Positions 32,347 through 44,100 of a stretch of 64,000 nucleotides of DNA are shown here, piece by piece. Where the stretch lies: positions 1-64,000 of the forward strand of contig SKCR01023426.1 in the NCBI GenBank assembly GCA_019454045.1, given 5' to 3'. The translations under genes were made by a program, and so were the position numbers. How positions within the stretch are numbered: the first letter of the stretch is position 1; each line of letters starts with the position of its first letter. A model generated the notes under the pieces. It had not been told where the DNA came from. It made no database searches and saw only the letters and a list, made by a program, of their open reading frames with translations. This DNA comes from Zanthoxylum bungeanum (lineage: Eukaryota; Streptophyta; Magnoliopsida; Sapindales; Rutaceae).

Positions 32347-33593
32347 GACAACAAAGTTGGAAATGCGTTCTGAAGTTTATTTCTTTGTAGGATATGCAAA
32401 AGGCACAAGGGGAGGTGTGTTTTATAATCCTCGAGATAATAAGGTTTGTGTCGACAAATGCCACGTTTCTTGAGAGTAATTATATAGCAGACTTCAAACC
32501 TCAAAGCAAGATAGTCTTGGAGGAATTAAAATCTGATGAGATCAGTCAACAACCTACTAGGATTGTTGTTCCACAAAGCGAGGAGACCACATCTTCGAGT
32601 CAGAACATCTTACCACCTCGTCGTAGTGGGAGGATAGTACGACTACCTTCTCGATATAGACAAGATGGTGAAGCACAATTTGCTATCACTGATGATGTAA
32701 TAGATGACCCATTAACATATAGATGTGCAATGGAAGATCATGACAAAGAGAAATGGCTTGAGGCTATGAAACTTGAGATGAAATCCATGTATTCCAACTC
32801 AGTCTGGGAACTTGTAGATCTACCTGAAGGAGTAAAACCTATAGGGTGCAAATGGATCTACAAAAGAAAGAGGGGAGTGGACGGTAATGTAGAGACATTT
32901 AAAGCAAGGCTAGTGGCAAAGGGTTATACCCAAAAAGAAGAAGTTGACTATGAGGAAACTTTTTCGCCAGTAGCCATGCTGAAGTCCATTCGAATCTTGT
33001 TTTCCATTGCTGCTCATTATTATTATGAAATTTGGAAGATGGATGTCACGACAGCCTTTTTGAATGGCTATCTTGAAGAGACCATCTATATGGAGCAACC
33101 AGAAGGTTTTATTAGTAAGAACGAAAAGCAAAAGGTTTGCAAGTTGCAAAGGTCTATCTATGGACTTAAGCAAGCGTCCAGATCTTGGAACATGAGGTTT
33201 GATGAGGCGATCAAAACTTATGGCTTTATCCAAAATCCTGATGAATCTTGTGTTTATAAATTCATCAAGGACAAGCGAGTGGTCTTTCTAATACTTTATG
33301 TTGATGATATTCTACTTATTGGGAATAATGTAGAACTATTATCAGACGTAAAGGCTTGGCTGGCTGAACAATTCCAAATGAAAGATTTGGGAGAAGCAAG
33401 TTACATTCTTGGGATCCGTCTTATAAGAGATCGCAAGAAAAAACTGCTAGCTTTGTCTCAGGCATTGTATATTGACAAGATGCTTGTTAGATATTCAATG
33501 CAAACTCCAAGGAAGGTAACTTACCTTCCCGTCATGGAGTTGTTCTTTCTAAAAGGCAGTGTCCTTCGACACCCCAAGAGGAAGAAGATATGA
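32347..33593 (+). pseudogene. pol: Copia integrase end and reverse transcriptase (element C)
   Basis: A 399-residue open frame (32394-33593) holds PPRRSGRIVRLPSRY, then the full RT: KWIYKRKRGVDG, KARLVAKGYTQKEEVDYEETF, MDVTTAFLNGYLEE (catalytic D), CKLQRSIYGLKQASRSW, and YVDD at 33297-33308, followed by LILYVDDILLIGN and LGIRLIRDR. The active-site residues are intact. The frame ends at 33593, and RNase H follows in another frame, overlapping by four bases. It is the best-preserved enzyme domain in the window. Confidence 0.88.
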
Positions 33594-34150
33594 GGCAGAT
33601 TCCATATGCGTCGGCAATAGGGAGCTTGATGTATGCTATGCTATGCACAAGACCTGATATATGCTATGCAGTGGGAATAGTTAGTCGTTTTCAGTCAAAT
33701 CCAGGATTAGATCATTGGGTAGCAATTAAGTATATTCTCAAGAATCTACGGAGAACGAGGAACTATATGCTTGTTTATTCTGGCAGGGATTTGATTCTGA
33801 TTGGATATACTGATTCTGATTTTCAATCAGATACAAATGATCGAAAGTCGATATCTGGATCAATGTTTACTCTTGGTGGGGGAGCTATAGTTTGGAGAAG
33901 TATCAAACAATCTTGTGTTGCTGATTCAACTATGGAAGCCGAATATGTGGCTGCTTGTGAAGCTGCCAAAGAAGCAGTTTGGCTCCGAAAGTTCTTTACT
34001 GATCTGGAAGTGTTTCCAGATATGGAAAGTCATTGTCACTTTATTGTGATAAAAGTGGTGCAGTGGCTAATTCCAAAGAACCAAGAAGCCACAAGATATC
34101 AAAATATATTGAGCGGAAATATCATGTGATTAGGGACATTGTGCAACGCG
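33590..34150 (+). pseudogene. pol: Copia RNase H, main part (element C), interrupted by D
   Basis: It includes SLMYAMLCTRPDICYAVGIV, IGYTDSDFQSD (catalytic D), ADSTMEAEYVAACEAAKEAVW (catalytic E) and LYCDKSGAVANSKEP (in the next frame, from 34033). It breaks off inside VIRDIVQRGD at 34155, where element D begins. The remainder is at 43956-44086. Confidence 0.88.
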
Positions 34151-34155
34151 GAGAC
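34151..34155. repeat. Target-site duplication of element D, left copy
   Basis: GAGAC at 34151-34155 is repeated at 43956-43960, flanking D exactly. Confidence 0.95.
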
Positions 34156-35945
34156 TGTTGGACAGTTATGACCCATAGCGTCACTATTTGTACAGATCAT
34201 AGTGTTGTTGTACAAATTAACTATGTAACAAATGAGATTGCACTCCTATCATTTGTGATTAGATCGCTTAGATATATAAATGATGGGAGGTCCTTATGAT
34301 TTGTTCCTAGATTGAGAATGATATGAGACAGTATCAATCAACGAAGGATAAATCATTAAACATCCCTAGTCAGAGCATTGTCGAGATTGGACATCGATAG
34401 ATGCGTAAAAGACTAGTATTACACTTTTGCGTGTTATGTGAGACATAACGGCATAGTTCTCGTATATCTGGGTGTAGGATACTCATGCAAGTGTAATAGG
34501 AGGTTTGTGTTCACCGATGGTACGGGAAACATCTTCGCTCTGGATTAGACCACCGCAGAATCCCATTGGTAGCATGACCTTGTGTCTATGGGAGTCTGCA
34601 ATCAGGGTAGGTGTATTTGGTCTTAACCTGAGACTTGCACCGCTAATACTTGCGACAATCAATGTACTTTAGTTGAGGACGTCCAGGGCTTTAACAGGTT
34701 CTGTGTACGCCGATGCTGGGTATATTGAGAATCGTAGTGTATTGGGTGTGATGTCAAGACGGAAGTGTCACTCCAGTCATATGGAGAAGATGGTCACGTA
34801 GGATACGGTATTAGTGCTCTTATATGCTGCGCGGCTATCGGGATATTATGACTTGGTCATGTATATCCGATTATAGAGACTAGTTACCAGACATCCGACA
34901 TGTGCTTCGTACGGGGCAGACACATCTCCAGCCCTAGGCCTAGCACGTGATCGTCCGATACTGGATCGAAATACGCAATACTACGTATACTACGCCTGAT
35001 ATAGATCACATATTCCTGTAAGGATATTTTCGGAGAATTGGGTAGGCATGGCGCTTTGCTAGAGGCCAACCTTGTCTTGTAAATCGGTAAAACGTAATAC
35101 TTGGTGCTTACGTGTTCGGATAGTCCGACGACCGAGTTTACTGCCAACATATCTGGAGATCTCATGGGTCGCTTCCCAATGATACACCGATGACGTATGG
35201 CTCGCATTATATATTAATCTACGATTAATTAGAAGAGAGAGAAAATTAATCTGGGATTAATTACGGAGATATTTTATCTGGGATAAAATATCAATTTAAA
35301 GAGAGAGAACGATTAATATCAATTTGACTTTGACCTTAAATTTTTGGAGGGAAATATTGGGGGGAAAAGACTTTTGACTTTTTGGAAAAGTGAAAGCCTT
35401 TTCCTTTTTACTTTTTACCAAGGGTAAAATGATTTTAAATATTATTACATTTGTTTTTATTTCTTTTTGGAAAAGAAAATAAATGGTAAAACATTTTAGA
35501 ATTAAGGAAAATATATAAGTAATGTGTTGGACACATTTTCCCTTAACCTAATCTCTCATCCAACTCTCTCTTCCTCTCTATAGCTCACGCCCAAGGCAGT
35601 GGACTGCACTACTTTGGCGTGAATGATGTTCCATTTTAAGGGTTCTTGTGGCAAGATCCAAGTGCTAGCACACTCCTAAGAGGCATACGAAGGTGTTAGG
35701 GAAACTCACCCACGAGCCGGGAATCGTTAGACGAAGCTTGGAGCTTCAAATCTCAGCTCAAAAACTGAAACAGTGGGCAGAAATATCTGCACTGTTTGGG
35801 CGCCACTTTGAAGGATAAAAACTTGGAGTTTTGTTCGTTGTATCGTCTCAACCGATCGATGTAAGTATTCCGCAACTTCTTTGATATGTATTTCACACAT
35901 CTTCATGCTTGTTTGATGATCTTGGGACCTAGAATAAAACCAACA
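34156..35945 (+). repeat. 5' LTR of element D, 1790 bp
   Basis: TGTTGG...CCAACA ends. A TATA box TATATAAA lies at 34273-34280. A splice-donor-like GTAAGTAT lies at 35861-35868, near the 3' end. It lacks about 300 bp present in the 3' LTR (about 43021-43330), with the gap near 35312. Confidence 0.95.
34273..34280 (+). promoter_or_regulatory. Putative TATA box, 5' LTR of D
   Basis: TATATAAA about 118 bp into the LTR is conserved in D's 3' LTR (near 41981), F (49513-49520) and, as CATATAAA, G (about 60444). It is the probable core promoter of this Copia family. Confidence 0.6.
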
Positions 35946-35946
35946 A

Positions 35947-35960
35947 TGGCATCAAGAGCC
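35947..35960 (+). other. Primer-binding site of element D
   Basis: TGGCATCAAGAGCC lies one base after the LTR. It is a diverged form of the initiator-Met tRNA type site, also seen as TGGTATCATGGAGCC in E and TGGTATCATGAGCC in G. Confidence 0.75.
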
Positions 35961-38230
35961 TAGGTTCAAGCATGAAAGTTTAGGGCTTAAAAATTGGGTA
36001 TTTTGTATTTGAGCATGATTTGAATAAATTGGATGTTTAAGTATGCTTAATACATGTTTAATTGAATATTGATTAGATCAATTTCATGAATTAATGTTAG
36101 AAACATTTTTCCCCAAATATTAAAGTTGGCCTAAAATGATAAATTGGGTATTTTCAATTTGAGCATGATTTTATGAAATTGGATGATTAAGTATGCTTAA
36201 ATATAGTTGAATTGAAGATTGATTGGATCAATTTCATGAAAATGTGATTGGATCATTTTTCCCCAATTTTCTTATGTTGGCCGAATTTGATAAGCCAAAT
36301 TGTCTTGGAATTTTGATTTTTTGTTCATTAGATGAATTGGAAATCATTTGGGTATTTGATTTAATGTCGATTGTGTAATTGATTGGATTGAATTTGAATC
36401 GGACATAAAATCCCCAAATTGCCAAGACTTTGAAGCATGAAAATGGGTTTGATTTTTCATTAAATGTGTGGGCATGTGATAATGAAATTGTGCATGATTA
36501 ATTGTAAAATTAATGTTTTAGAAATGTTAATTTGGGTAATTAATCATGTAATACACTTTAGGTTAATTGAATGTAAAATTGGATTTTTTGTATTTAATTA
36601 ATTGGGCCTTGAAATGGATTTTGGCTTTTAAAGTTGTCATTGGGCTTGTTGGGCTTTGTTGTACAAAGTTAGGTTTAGGCAAATTGGATTGGATCCAATT
36701 GGGCCCAAAACCACTTCCATAAAGCCCAAATGCAATTTAATGAACCTTTAAAGTTTAATTGGGCCTAATGGGCCAAGATTGATTTATGGGCTTATGGGGT
36801 AAATCCCGGATTGGATTTTGGTTATTCGGTTTGACCCGAGTTGACCAAAAGTCCACGCCTTAAGAAATCAATTAAAAGCCCATTGGACTTTAATTGAATT
36901 GACGTTGGACGTTAATCGGTCTTTGAGACGCGTTGCGATTAAATTTGGAATTTAAGTCGTAAAAGGTTTATTATTAAAGTGTAATATTTAATTTGGAATT
37001 AAATAACGAATTAGAATTGAATGCATATTAAATTGGATTTAATGACGTAGTTTAATTTAATTCGAGAATTCGTACTTTGAGTACTTATTCGCAATACGAG
37101 TTTGACTCGATCAAAATCAAATCGTTGTTTGAACATTGGATGATCACTAATTATCAAATTAATTAATTTGATTAGATTGATTGATAACATGCTTGTGTGA
37201 ATACTTGGTTGTGATGAATGAATAGTGTATATCAGATGGATATTAGTCGGGTGGGGGCAATTTTGGAAATTGTTGTAATAAATTCGATTTATTAAATTGG
37301 ACCTGCGTGTCCAGCCTTATCACCTCTTTTCTATTTGTATTCTCTTCTCATCTATTCCCCTCTATATATATGAGGTTTCTTTAGAAGTGTAGTGTAACGG
37401 GTAGAAGTGATACAAGTGCTAGTATGAGAGAGATAAAAGAGAGATTTGATCTAGGATCAATGTGTTAAGTATCCATCCGCATATCATTATTGTTTATTTT
37501 CATATGCGCTTTATTATGTATTTAGAATGCATGTTTAAGGGTGTATGATGATGAGACCTTAACAAAGATAATAATTGGTAGCCAATTTGCACGCGAAAAA
37601 CCCTCATCAAATATCATGTGTTTTTCCTTCCATTGAGTGATTCATACTCAAGATCCGAGATTGGCATTGGGTTGTTGGCCAAAGTCAAGCCCTTTGTCCG
37701 TCGAAGATGTGTTTGAATCACGAGAGTTTTGTTCTATATTGGTGTCTTGTCCAAGTTGTGGTTTGTTGGCCAAAGTCAAGACCACTTCTTGTCCATCGAC
37801 ATTGATTACGAAGCTTTCCATGGTCAATGGGTCGCGCTTGACTGGGATCATTAAGCTTGTTGTGCCAAAGCCAAGGCTTAGTTGATTCAGAGGAAAATGG
37901 TTAGGCAATACATTGGATGTATTAGCATATATAAGATATATGTTAAGGATTTAGATATCCGCCTACTGGATCTAGGAATTGGATTGGATCCAATTGATCT
38001 TAGAGATCTACCTAGTTAAATATCATACAATTTGTTGGCCAAAAAAAGATTGTGTGTTATTTAACGGGATCCTAGCCCACTAGGAAACGCGGTTTCCTGA
38101 GTACTCGACAGAGGGTTAGAGGCTCGCCGAAAAATAGTGGGAGGTAAGAATTGAATTTGCAATACTCGTTCAATACTTGCCATACACGCTCAATCAAATA
38201 TCACTCATCGTTATGATTTAAATATCAGTT
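35961..38230 (+). other. 5' leader of element D
   Basis: Noncoding and homologous to E's leader. TTGTTGGCCAAAGTCAAG occurs at 37672-37689 and 37763-37780, with degenerate copies near 37855-37875 and 38032-38046. A hairpin with arms TTGAGT/ACTCAA lies at about 37633-37652. The palindromes GGATCC and TTGGGCCCAA lie near 36690-36705. AACCAAT-rich AT sequence fills the rest. The position matching E's putative splice acceptor reads AATATCAG ending at 38228. Confidence 0.7.
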
Positions 38231-38450
38231 AGACTAATATTTAAATTGGTTTTTATTAAATAGTTGGACTATATATATTCAAACTATTCAATGTAGTTGA
38301 TTTTATAATTGGATTATAGTAATCAATATAATTGATTTTAAACTATTGAATTATAGTTGATAAATAGTTAGACTATTGTAATAATTATAATTAGTACCTT
38401 AATTATTGATTAATAGTTGGACTATTAAAATCAACATATATTGAAAGATT
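38231..38450 (+). repeat. Degenerate AT-rich repeats in element D
   Basis: Irregular copies of ATAGTTGGACTAT-like sequence spaced 20-40 bp occur between leader and gag remnant. Only two such motifs are seen at the matching place in E, so this is a local expansion. Confidence 0.5.
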
Positions 38451-38469
38451 GGACATTTAAAACATAATC

Positions 38470-41400
38470 TTTGATTAAAATGTTTAAATGGTTTAATTTT
38501 CAAATTGGGAATAATTTCAGGATAGTCCTGGAAATAAATAATAAGTTACTTTATTTGATAAAATAACTTGTTAAGCCTAAGCCCAGAATTAAGCGAATTA
38601 GTAGAGCATAATCTTTGGAAGATTTATGTAATGATGACTTTAGTACTTAATTCAATATACTTGTAATAAATCTATGTTTAAGATTTAAGAAGTATTATAT
38701 TTGCAATTAATAATTCTTGGAGAATTAATGACTAATCTCAAGGAGATAAAAGTCAAACTTTGCAATTAGAAAAGTAGCGCAAGGCGCACTTTACGTCAAT
38801 ATTCTAGAAATCCAAGGCTTGGCCAAAGACTTTTGAGATATTGAAAAGGGTAAAGGCAAAATCATTATGATCTTCTGGGAAGATAAAGAACATATCCCAA
38901 AATGACTGCCGTTTGGATATGGCAGACATGAAGGAATTAAAGAAAGAGCAAGGCTCTGACTTTAAATATATTTGTCAAAATTATGTCCATTACTGGTATT
39001 AAAATGGATTTTAAAATACTGAGTATGGTACATAAAATATATGTATTGATGTTCAGAATCTGCTGTGAGCAGGATACTGACTTCAAGCTGAGGTAATACG
39101 AATCGGGAACGGACGAAAGTCGCTGTTTCGACCTTAGATACCTAAATTTAGGAACTACCTTCAGTATGTACTTAAATTAGGAAACTTTATAATGTAACTA
39201 GTTAGACTAGAAACATTATCTCTATATCAGTGTTTAATCCATCGTGGATAAACCTTTATATTCTAGAACACTAAAGTGTTTCATTATATAAAGATGACAT
39301 TGAGATAAACACATTAGATGTGAATAACAGTATTTATATTTTGAATATAAATAAAATCTCGAACATATAATATGACAAACTAATAGCTTATACTGATCTG
39401 ATCAGATGAAACTTAAATGTGGCATTGTTGTCTAGGACACAACAAACAAGACTCGTATATCCACACTTTTGAAAAGTGGGTACTAGGACTGATTTGATTA
39501 TTCAAATAAAGTCTACGAATCTAGTTCTTTAGGTAAAGTACCTAAAATACTATTACTTGGTAATAGTGATAAATGCCATCGATCTGTAAGCCCTATTCAT
39601 AGTGAAGTTAGTGGGCCCATATCTAGCTAGGCTAGATATGGATATGAATATTTCGTGACCTATATACGGATGTGGCATCACGTTATGGTTATGTGTTACT
39701 TTTGAAGAACACAAATCAGAAACTTTTAAAGTTTCAACACGAAGTAGACAAGCAGATCGGCTAAAGTATTAAAACATCACGTGATGAACATAATGAAAAT
39801 ACTTAAGCAATAAGTTTCACAAATACTTGAAAGAGTAAAATATTCTTTCAAATGAGGACTCCTCCCGAGACACGTCAGTTTGACGGTGTGTCCGTACGGA
39901 GAAACCGAATTTTGTTGGACATGATAAGGTTTATCATGAGTCGCTCTGAGCTACCATTTCCTTCAACGGATATGCATTAAAAGTGCAAAACTTATTTGGA
40001 ATAAGGTTCCATATTAATCTGTTAGACAGAATTCATATTAGATATGATAAGGGATAGAAACAGAGTTTCTCACTCCTAACGATTTGGGTATGCTGGGCAT
40101 ATGTTTGGATGATGCCAAACTAAAACCTAAATCGGATAAGTGCCAAATGTAGGTTATCATAGGGAAAACCATAAGTATAGTACTTATACAACTCACTGGA
40201 GAACAATTGTAATTGTTGCTCACCATGCGGTCTTCCTTAGAGGAATACCGATATGCAGTGGAAAGTGGGAGGACAGTAAAACTCGATGAAAATCGGAGTA
40301 ATACTGTTCAAGGCATGAAGTCCTTAATGGAACACAAACTGTTCATCAAGGATGAACATATACCATTAATCTTCGTATACACAAGAACCGCGTAGATCGG
40401 AGAGAGTCAGAAAACAACCTAGGGTATGGGTTTCTGATCTCACCTCATAAAGATGTCAATCTTATTGAGGAAGACCCAACTACGTATGAGGAAGTGATAC
40501 AAGGTATCGACTCCCTTTCATGGCAAAGTGCCATGAGTCCGAAATGGATTCCATGTAAAACAACTATGTTAAAATACTAGTTGATGTACCATAAGGCATT
40601 GTGCCTATAGGTACTATATAAGTCTTCAAGGAAGACATACATGGAAGGCAACATACCAACGTACAAAGCTAGGCTTGTAGCGGAAAGGTATCGTTATCAA
40701 CATTATGTTGATTACGGTTCAACCTTTTACCTGTTGCCACGGTAAATCCATTTGGATAATGCTTGCTGTAGCTGCACGTTTCATTTATGAAATGTGTCAG
40801 TTAAAGGTCAAAATCACTTTCCGTAAAAGGAAACCTTTTGGAGGATGTTTATAACATCCTGACGATTTTGTCGTACTAAAACCAGCAAACTAGGTTTGCG
40901 TGTTGTTCGATCCATGTTTGGGTTGAAGCAAGCATAAAGTTCTTGGAACTATTGTTTTGATGTAATCATGATAGTCAATGATTTGATTCAAAACAGAATG
41001 ATTCTTGTGTATATGAGAGGGTTAGTGGGAGCGCACAGACAGTGGCTGTCCTTATAATAATGATAATGTAACATATATTCATTTCTTGGAAATGATATTC
41101 CCATTAAATAATCGGTGAAAGCTTGGCTTTCAAGAGAAAATTCTCCGTAGAATTCTCGGGAGAAACAACCTTTATTCTAGGAATAAAGATCTACTAGGAC
41201 AGATTTGAGTTGTTAATACTCTCTGGGAAATTGTACATTAAAATGTACGCGATCTGGTGTCTCATACGCTTTGAGCATATGGATTCACAATCAGGCCAAT
41301 CCAAGTGATAGTCACTTGATTGATGTTAAGAACATCCGTTAGAATCTTAGAGATCTAAGGATGATGTCTTAATCTGTGGAGAAGGAGAACTTGAAGTGAC

Positions 41401-41847
41401 TGGGATCACTACTGCAAGTTTCCAAAAGGATAAAATGACTAAAAGTCGTAAACGGTACTATACAGTTTGAATAACGGTACAGTGAGCTGGAAATCTTCCA
41501 AGCAAGATACTGTTACCGAATAAATAACACATGTGGATTATTGCTGCAGCTGAGGCAGCAATAGAAGCCATCTGGGTCAATAAATAAATCTAATTGGATT
41601 AGACATAGTTCTGTTAGCGGCTAAGCTGGGCGTCAGCACAGGCTAAAGAATTAATAGTCTCATCAACGATCCAGATACATACTTCGACTATTCATCTGAT
41701 TCGTTCGGATCATACATCGTAGCGATGTGATGATCGTATAAATTGCATCAGATGATAATTATGCAAATCCGCTGACGAAAGCTTTTCTCAGCAATTTGAG
41801 CCAACCGTACATAGTTCGAGTGTTAAGCACTCGAGTGACTGGCTAAA
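38470..41847 (+). pseudogene. gag-pol: Heavily decayed Copia gag-pol remnant (element D)
   Basis: Short stretches align with E's proteins: a gag piece near 38520; integrase core near 39590-39900, including RYGYEYF; RT N-terminus near 40390-40560; RT middle near 40700-40950; and RNase H near 41390-41800. Stops and indels interrupt every frame, and no piece longer than about 60 residues is open. Order and orientation are those of an intact Copia element. Confidence 0.8.
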
Positions 41848-41862
41848 GGCCAAGTGGGAGAT
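41848..41862 (+). other. Polypurine tract of element D
   Basis: GGCCAAGTGGGAGAT directly precedes the 3' LTR and is identical to that of E. Confidence 0.85.
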
Positions 41863-43955
41863 TGTTGGACAGTTATGACCCATAGCGTCACTATTTGTAC
41901 AGATCATAGTGTTGTTGTACAAATTAACTATGTAACAAATGAGATTGCACTCCTATCATTTGTGATTAGATCACCTTAGATATATAAATGATGGGAGGTC
42001 CTTATGATTTGTTCCTAGATTGAGAATGATATGAGACAGTATCAATCAAGGAAGGATAAATCATTAAACATCCCTAGTCAGAGCATTGTCGAGATTTGAC
42101 ATCGATAGATGCGTAAAAGACTAGTATTACACTTGTGCGTGTTATGTGAGACATAACGGCATAGTTCTCGTATATCTGGGTGTAGGATACTCAGGCAAGT
42201 GTAATAGGAGGTTGTGTTTCACCGATGGTACGGGAAACAGCTTCGCTCTGGATTAGACCACCGCAGAATCCCATTGGTAGCATGACCTTGTGTCTATGGG
42301 AGTCTGCAATCAGGGTAGGTGTATTTGGTCTTAACCTGAGACTTGCACCGCTAATACTTGCGACAATCAATGTACTTTAGTTGAGGTCATCCAGGGCTTT
42401 AACAGGTTCTGTGTACGCCGATGCTGGGTATATTGAGAATCGTAGTGTATTGGGTGTGATGTCAAGACGGAAGTGTCACTCCAGTCATATGGAGAAGATG
42501 GTCACGTAGGATACGGTATTAGTGCTCTTATATGCTGCGCGGCTATCGGGATATTATGACTTGGTCATGTATATCCGATTATAGAGACTAGTTACCAGAC
42601 ATCCGACATGTGCTTCGTACAGGGCAGACACATATCCAGCCCTAGGCCTAGCACGTGATCGTCCGATACTGGATCGAAATACGCAATACTACGTATACTA
42701 CGCCTGATATAGATCACATATTCCTGTAAGGATATTTTCGTAGAATTGGGTAGGCATGGCGCTTTGCTAGAGGCCAACCTTGTCTTGTAAATCGGTAAAA
42801 CGTAATACTTGGTGCTTACGTGTTCGGATAGTCCGACGACCGAGTTTACTGCCAACATATCCGGAGATCTCATGGGTCGCTTCCCAAAGATACACCGATG
42901 ACGTATGACTCGTATTATATATTAATCTACGATTAATTAGAAGAGAGAGAAAATTAATCTGGGATTAATTACGGAGATATTTTATCTGGGATAAAATATC
43001 AATTTAAAGAGAGAGAACGATTAATTTGGAATTAATCGATAAATAATATATTCGTTATATTAAACGAAATTAGATTTCGATTAAGAATTAAAATTAGATT
43101 TTAATTCGGGCACTTGAATTAATTTAGAATTAATTCTTGAGCGACGTGATTAGTAAATTGGATTTATTAACGAGACATCGAGATAATCGTTAATTTAGAA
43201 TTATCGAAACCGAGCTCGGAATGTGTTTGCGACGTTACGTCGATTTTGAATCACGTGCCGCAAGTCGCATCGCAAATCACTTTGTAAGTCATAAAATTCA
43301 AATCACCTTTTGGAAAAGTAACTTTGACTCTTTGACTTTGACCTTAAATTTTTGGAGGGAAATATTGGGGGGAAAAGACTTTTGACTTTTTGGAAAAGTG
43401 AAAGCCTTTTCCTTTTTACTTTTTACCAAGGGTAAAATGATTTTAAATATTATTACATTTGTTTTTATTTCTTTTTGGAAAAGAAAATAAATGGTAAAAC
43501 ATTTTAGTAATTAAGGAAAATATATAAGTAATGTGTTGGACACATTTTCCCTTAACCTAATCTCTCATCCAACTCTCTCTTCCTCTCTATAGCTCACGCC
43601 CAAGGCAGTGGACTGCACTGCTTTGGGCATGAATGATGTTCCATTTTAAGGGTTCTTGTGGCAAGATCCAAGTGCTAGCACACTCCTAAGAGGCATACGA
43701 AGGTGTTAGGGAAACTCACCCACGAGCCGGGAATCGTTAGACGAAGCTTGGAGCTTCAAATCTCAGCTCAAAAACTGAAACAGTGGGCAGAAAAATCTGC
43801 ACTGTTTGGGCGCCACTTTGAAGGATAAAAACTTGGAGTTTTGTTCGTTGTATCGTCTCAACCGATCGATGTAAGTATTCCGCAACTTCTTTGATATGTA
43901 TTTCACACATCTTCATGCTTGTTTGATGATCTTGGGACCTAGAATAAAACCAACA
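41863..43955 (+). repeat. 3' LTR of element D, 2093 bp
   Basis: TGTTGG...CCAACA. It matches the 5' LTR with few substitutions but retains about 300 bp (43021-43330) lost there. The splice-donor-like GTAAGTAT lies at 43871-43878. It is followed by GAGAC and the rest of C's RNase H. Confidence 0.95.
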
Positions 43956-44086
43956 GAGACGTGGCTGTTCTGAAGATTCCATCTGCAGAGAATCTAGCCG
44001 ATCCTTTTACCAAGACGCTGTCTGCAAAGAGTTTTGAGGGGCATCTAGAAGGATTGGGGATTAGAGACATGTCTCATTTGCTTTAG
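43956..44086 (+). pseudogene. pol: Copia RNase H, C-terminal end (element C, continuation)
   Basis: After the GAGAC duplication, the C gene continues with VAVLKIPSAENLADPFTKTL and ends MSHLL-stop at 44084-44086. This is the normal end of a Copia polyprotein. It confirms that D inserted in this gene. Confidence 0.9.
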
Positions 44087-44100
44087 GGCAAGTGGGAGTT
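44087..44100 (+). other. Polypurine tract of element C
   Basis: GGCAAGTGGGAGTT lies between the pol stop and the LTR start. Confidence 0.8.

Larger units (their letters stand above)
34156..43955 (+). mobile_element. Element D: Copia element with decayed coding region but near-identical LTRs
   Basis: It belongs to E's family (LTR start TGTTGGACAG, end AAACCAACA). It has both LTRs, a primer site, a polypurine tract and a perfect 5-bp duplication. The interior between about 38470 and 41850 aligns with E's gag-pol only in short, shifted pieces with many stops, yet the LTRs differ at few positions. The simplest reading is mobilisation in trans of an already dead copy. Confidence 0.92.

Noticed and set aside
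37637..37908. Open frames on both strands in D's leader
   Set aside because: They coincide with the noncoding iterated motif region that is not open in E or G. No conservation at the protein level.
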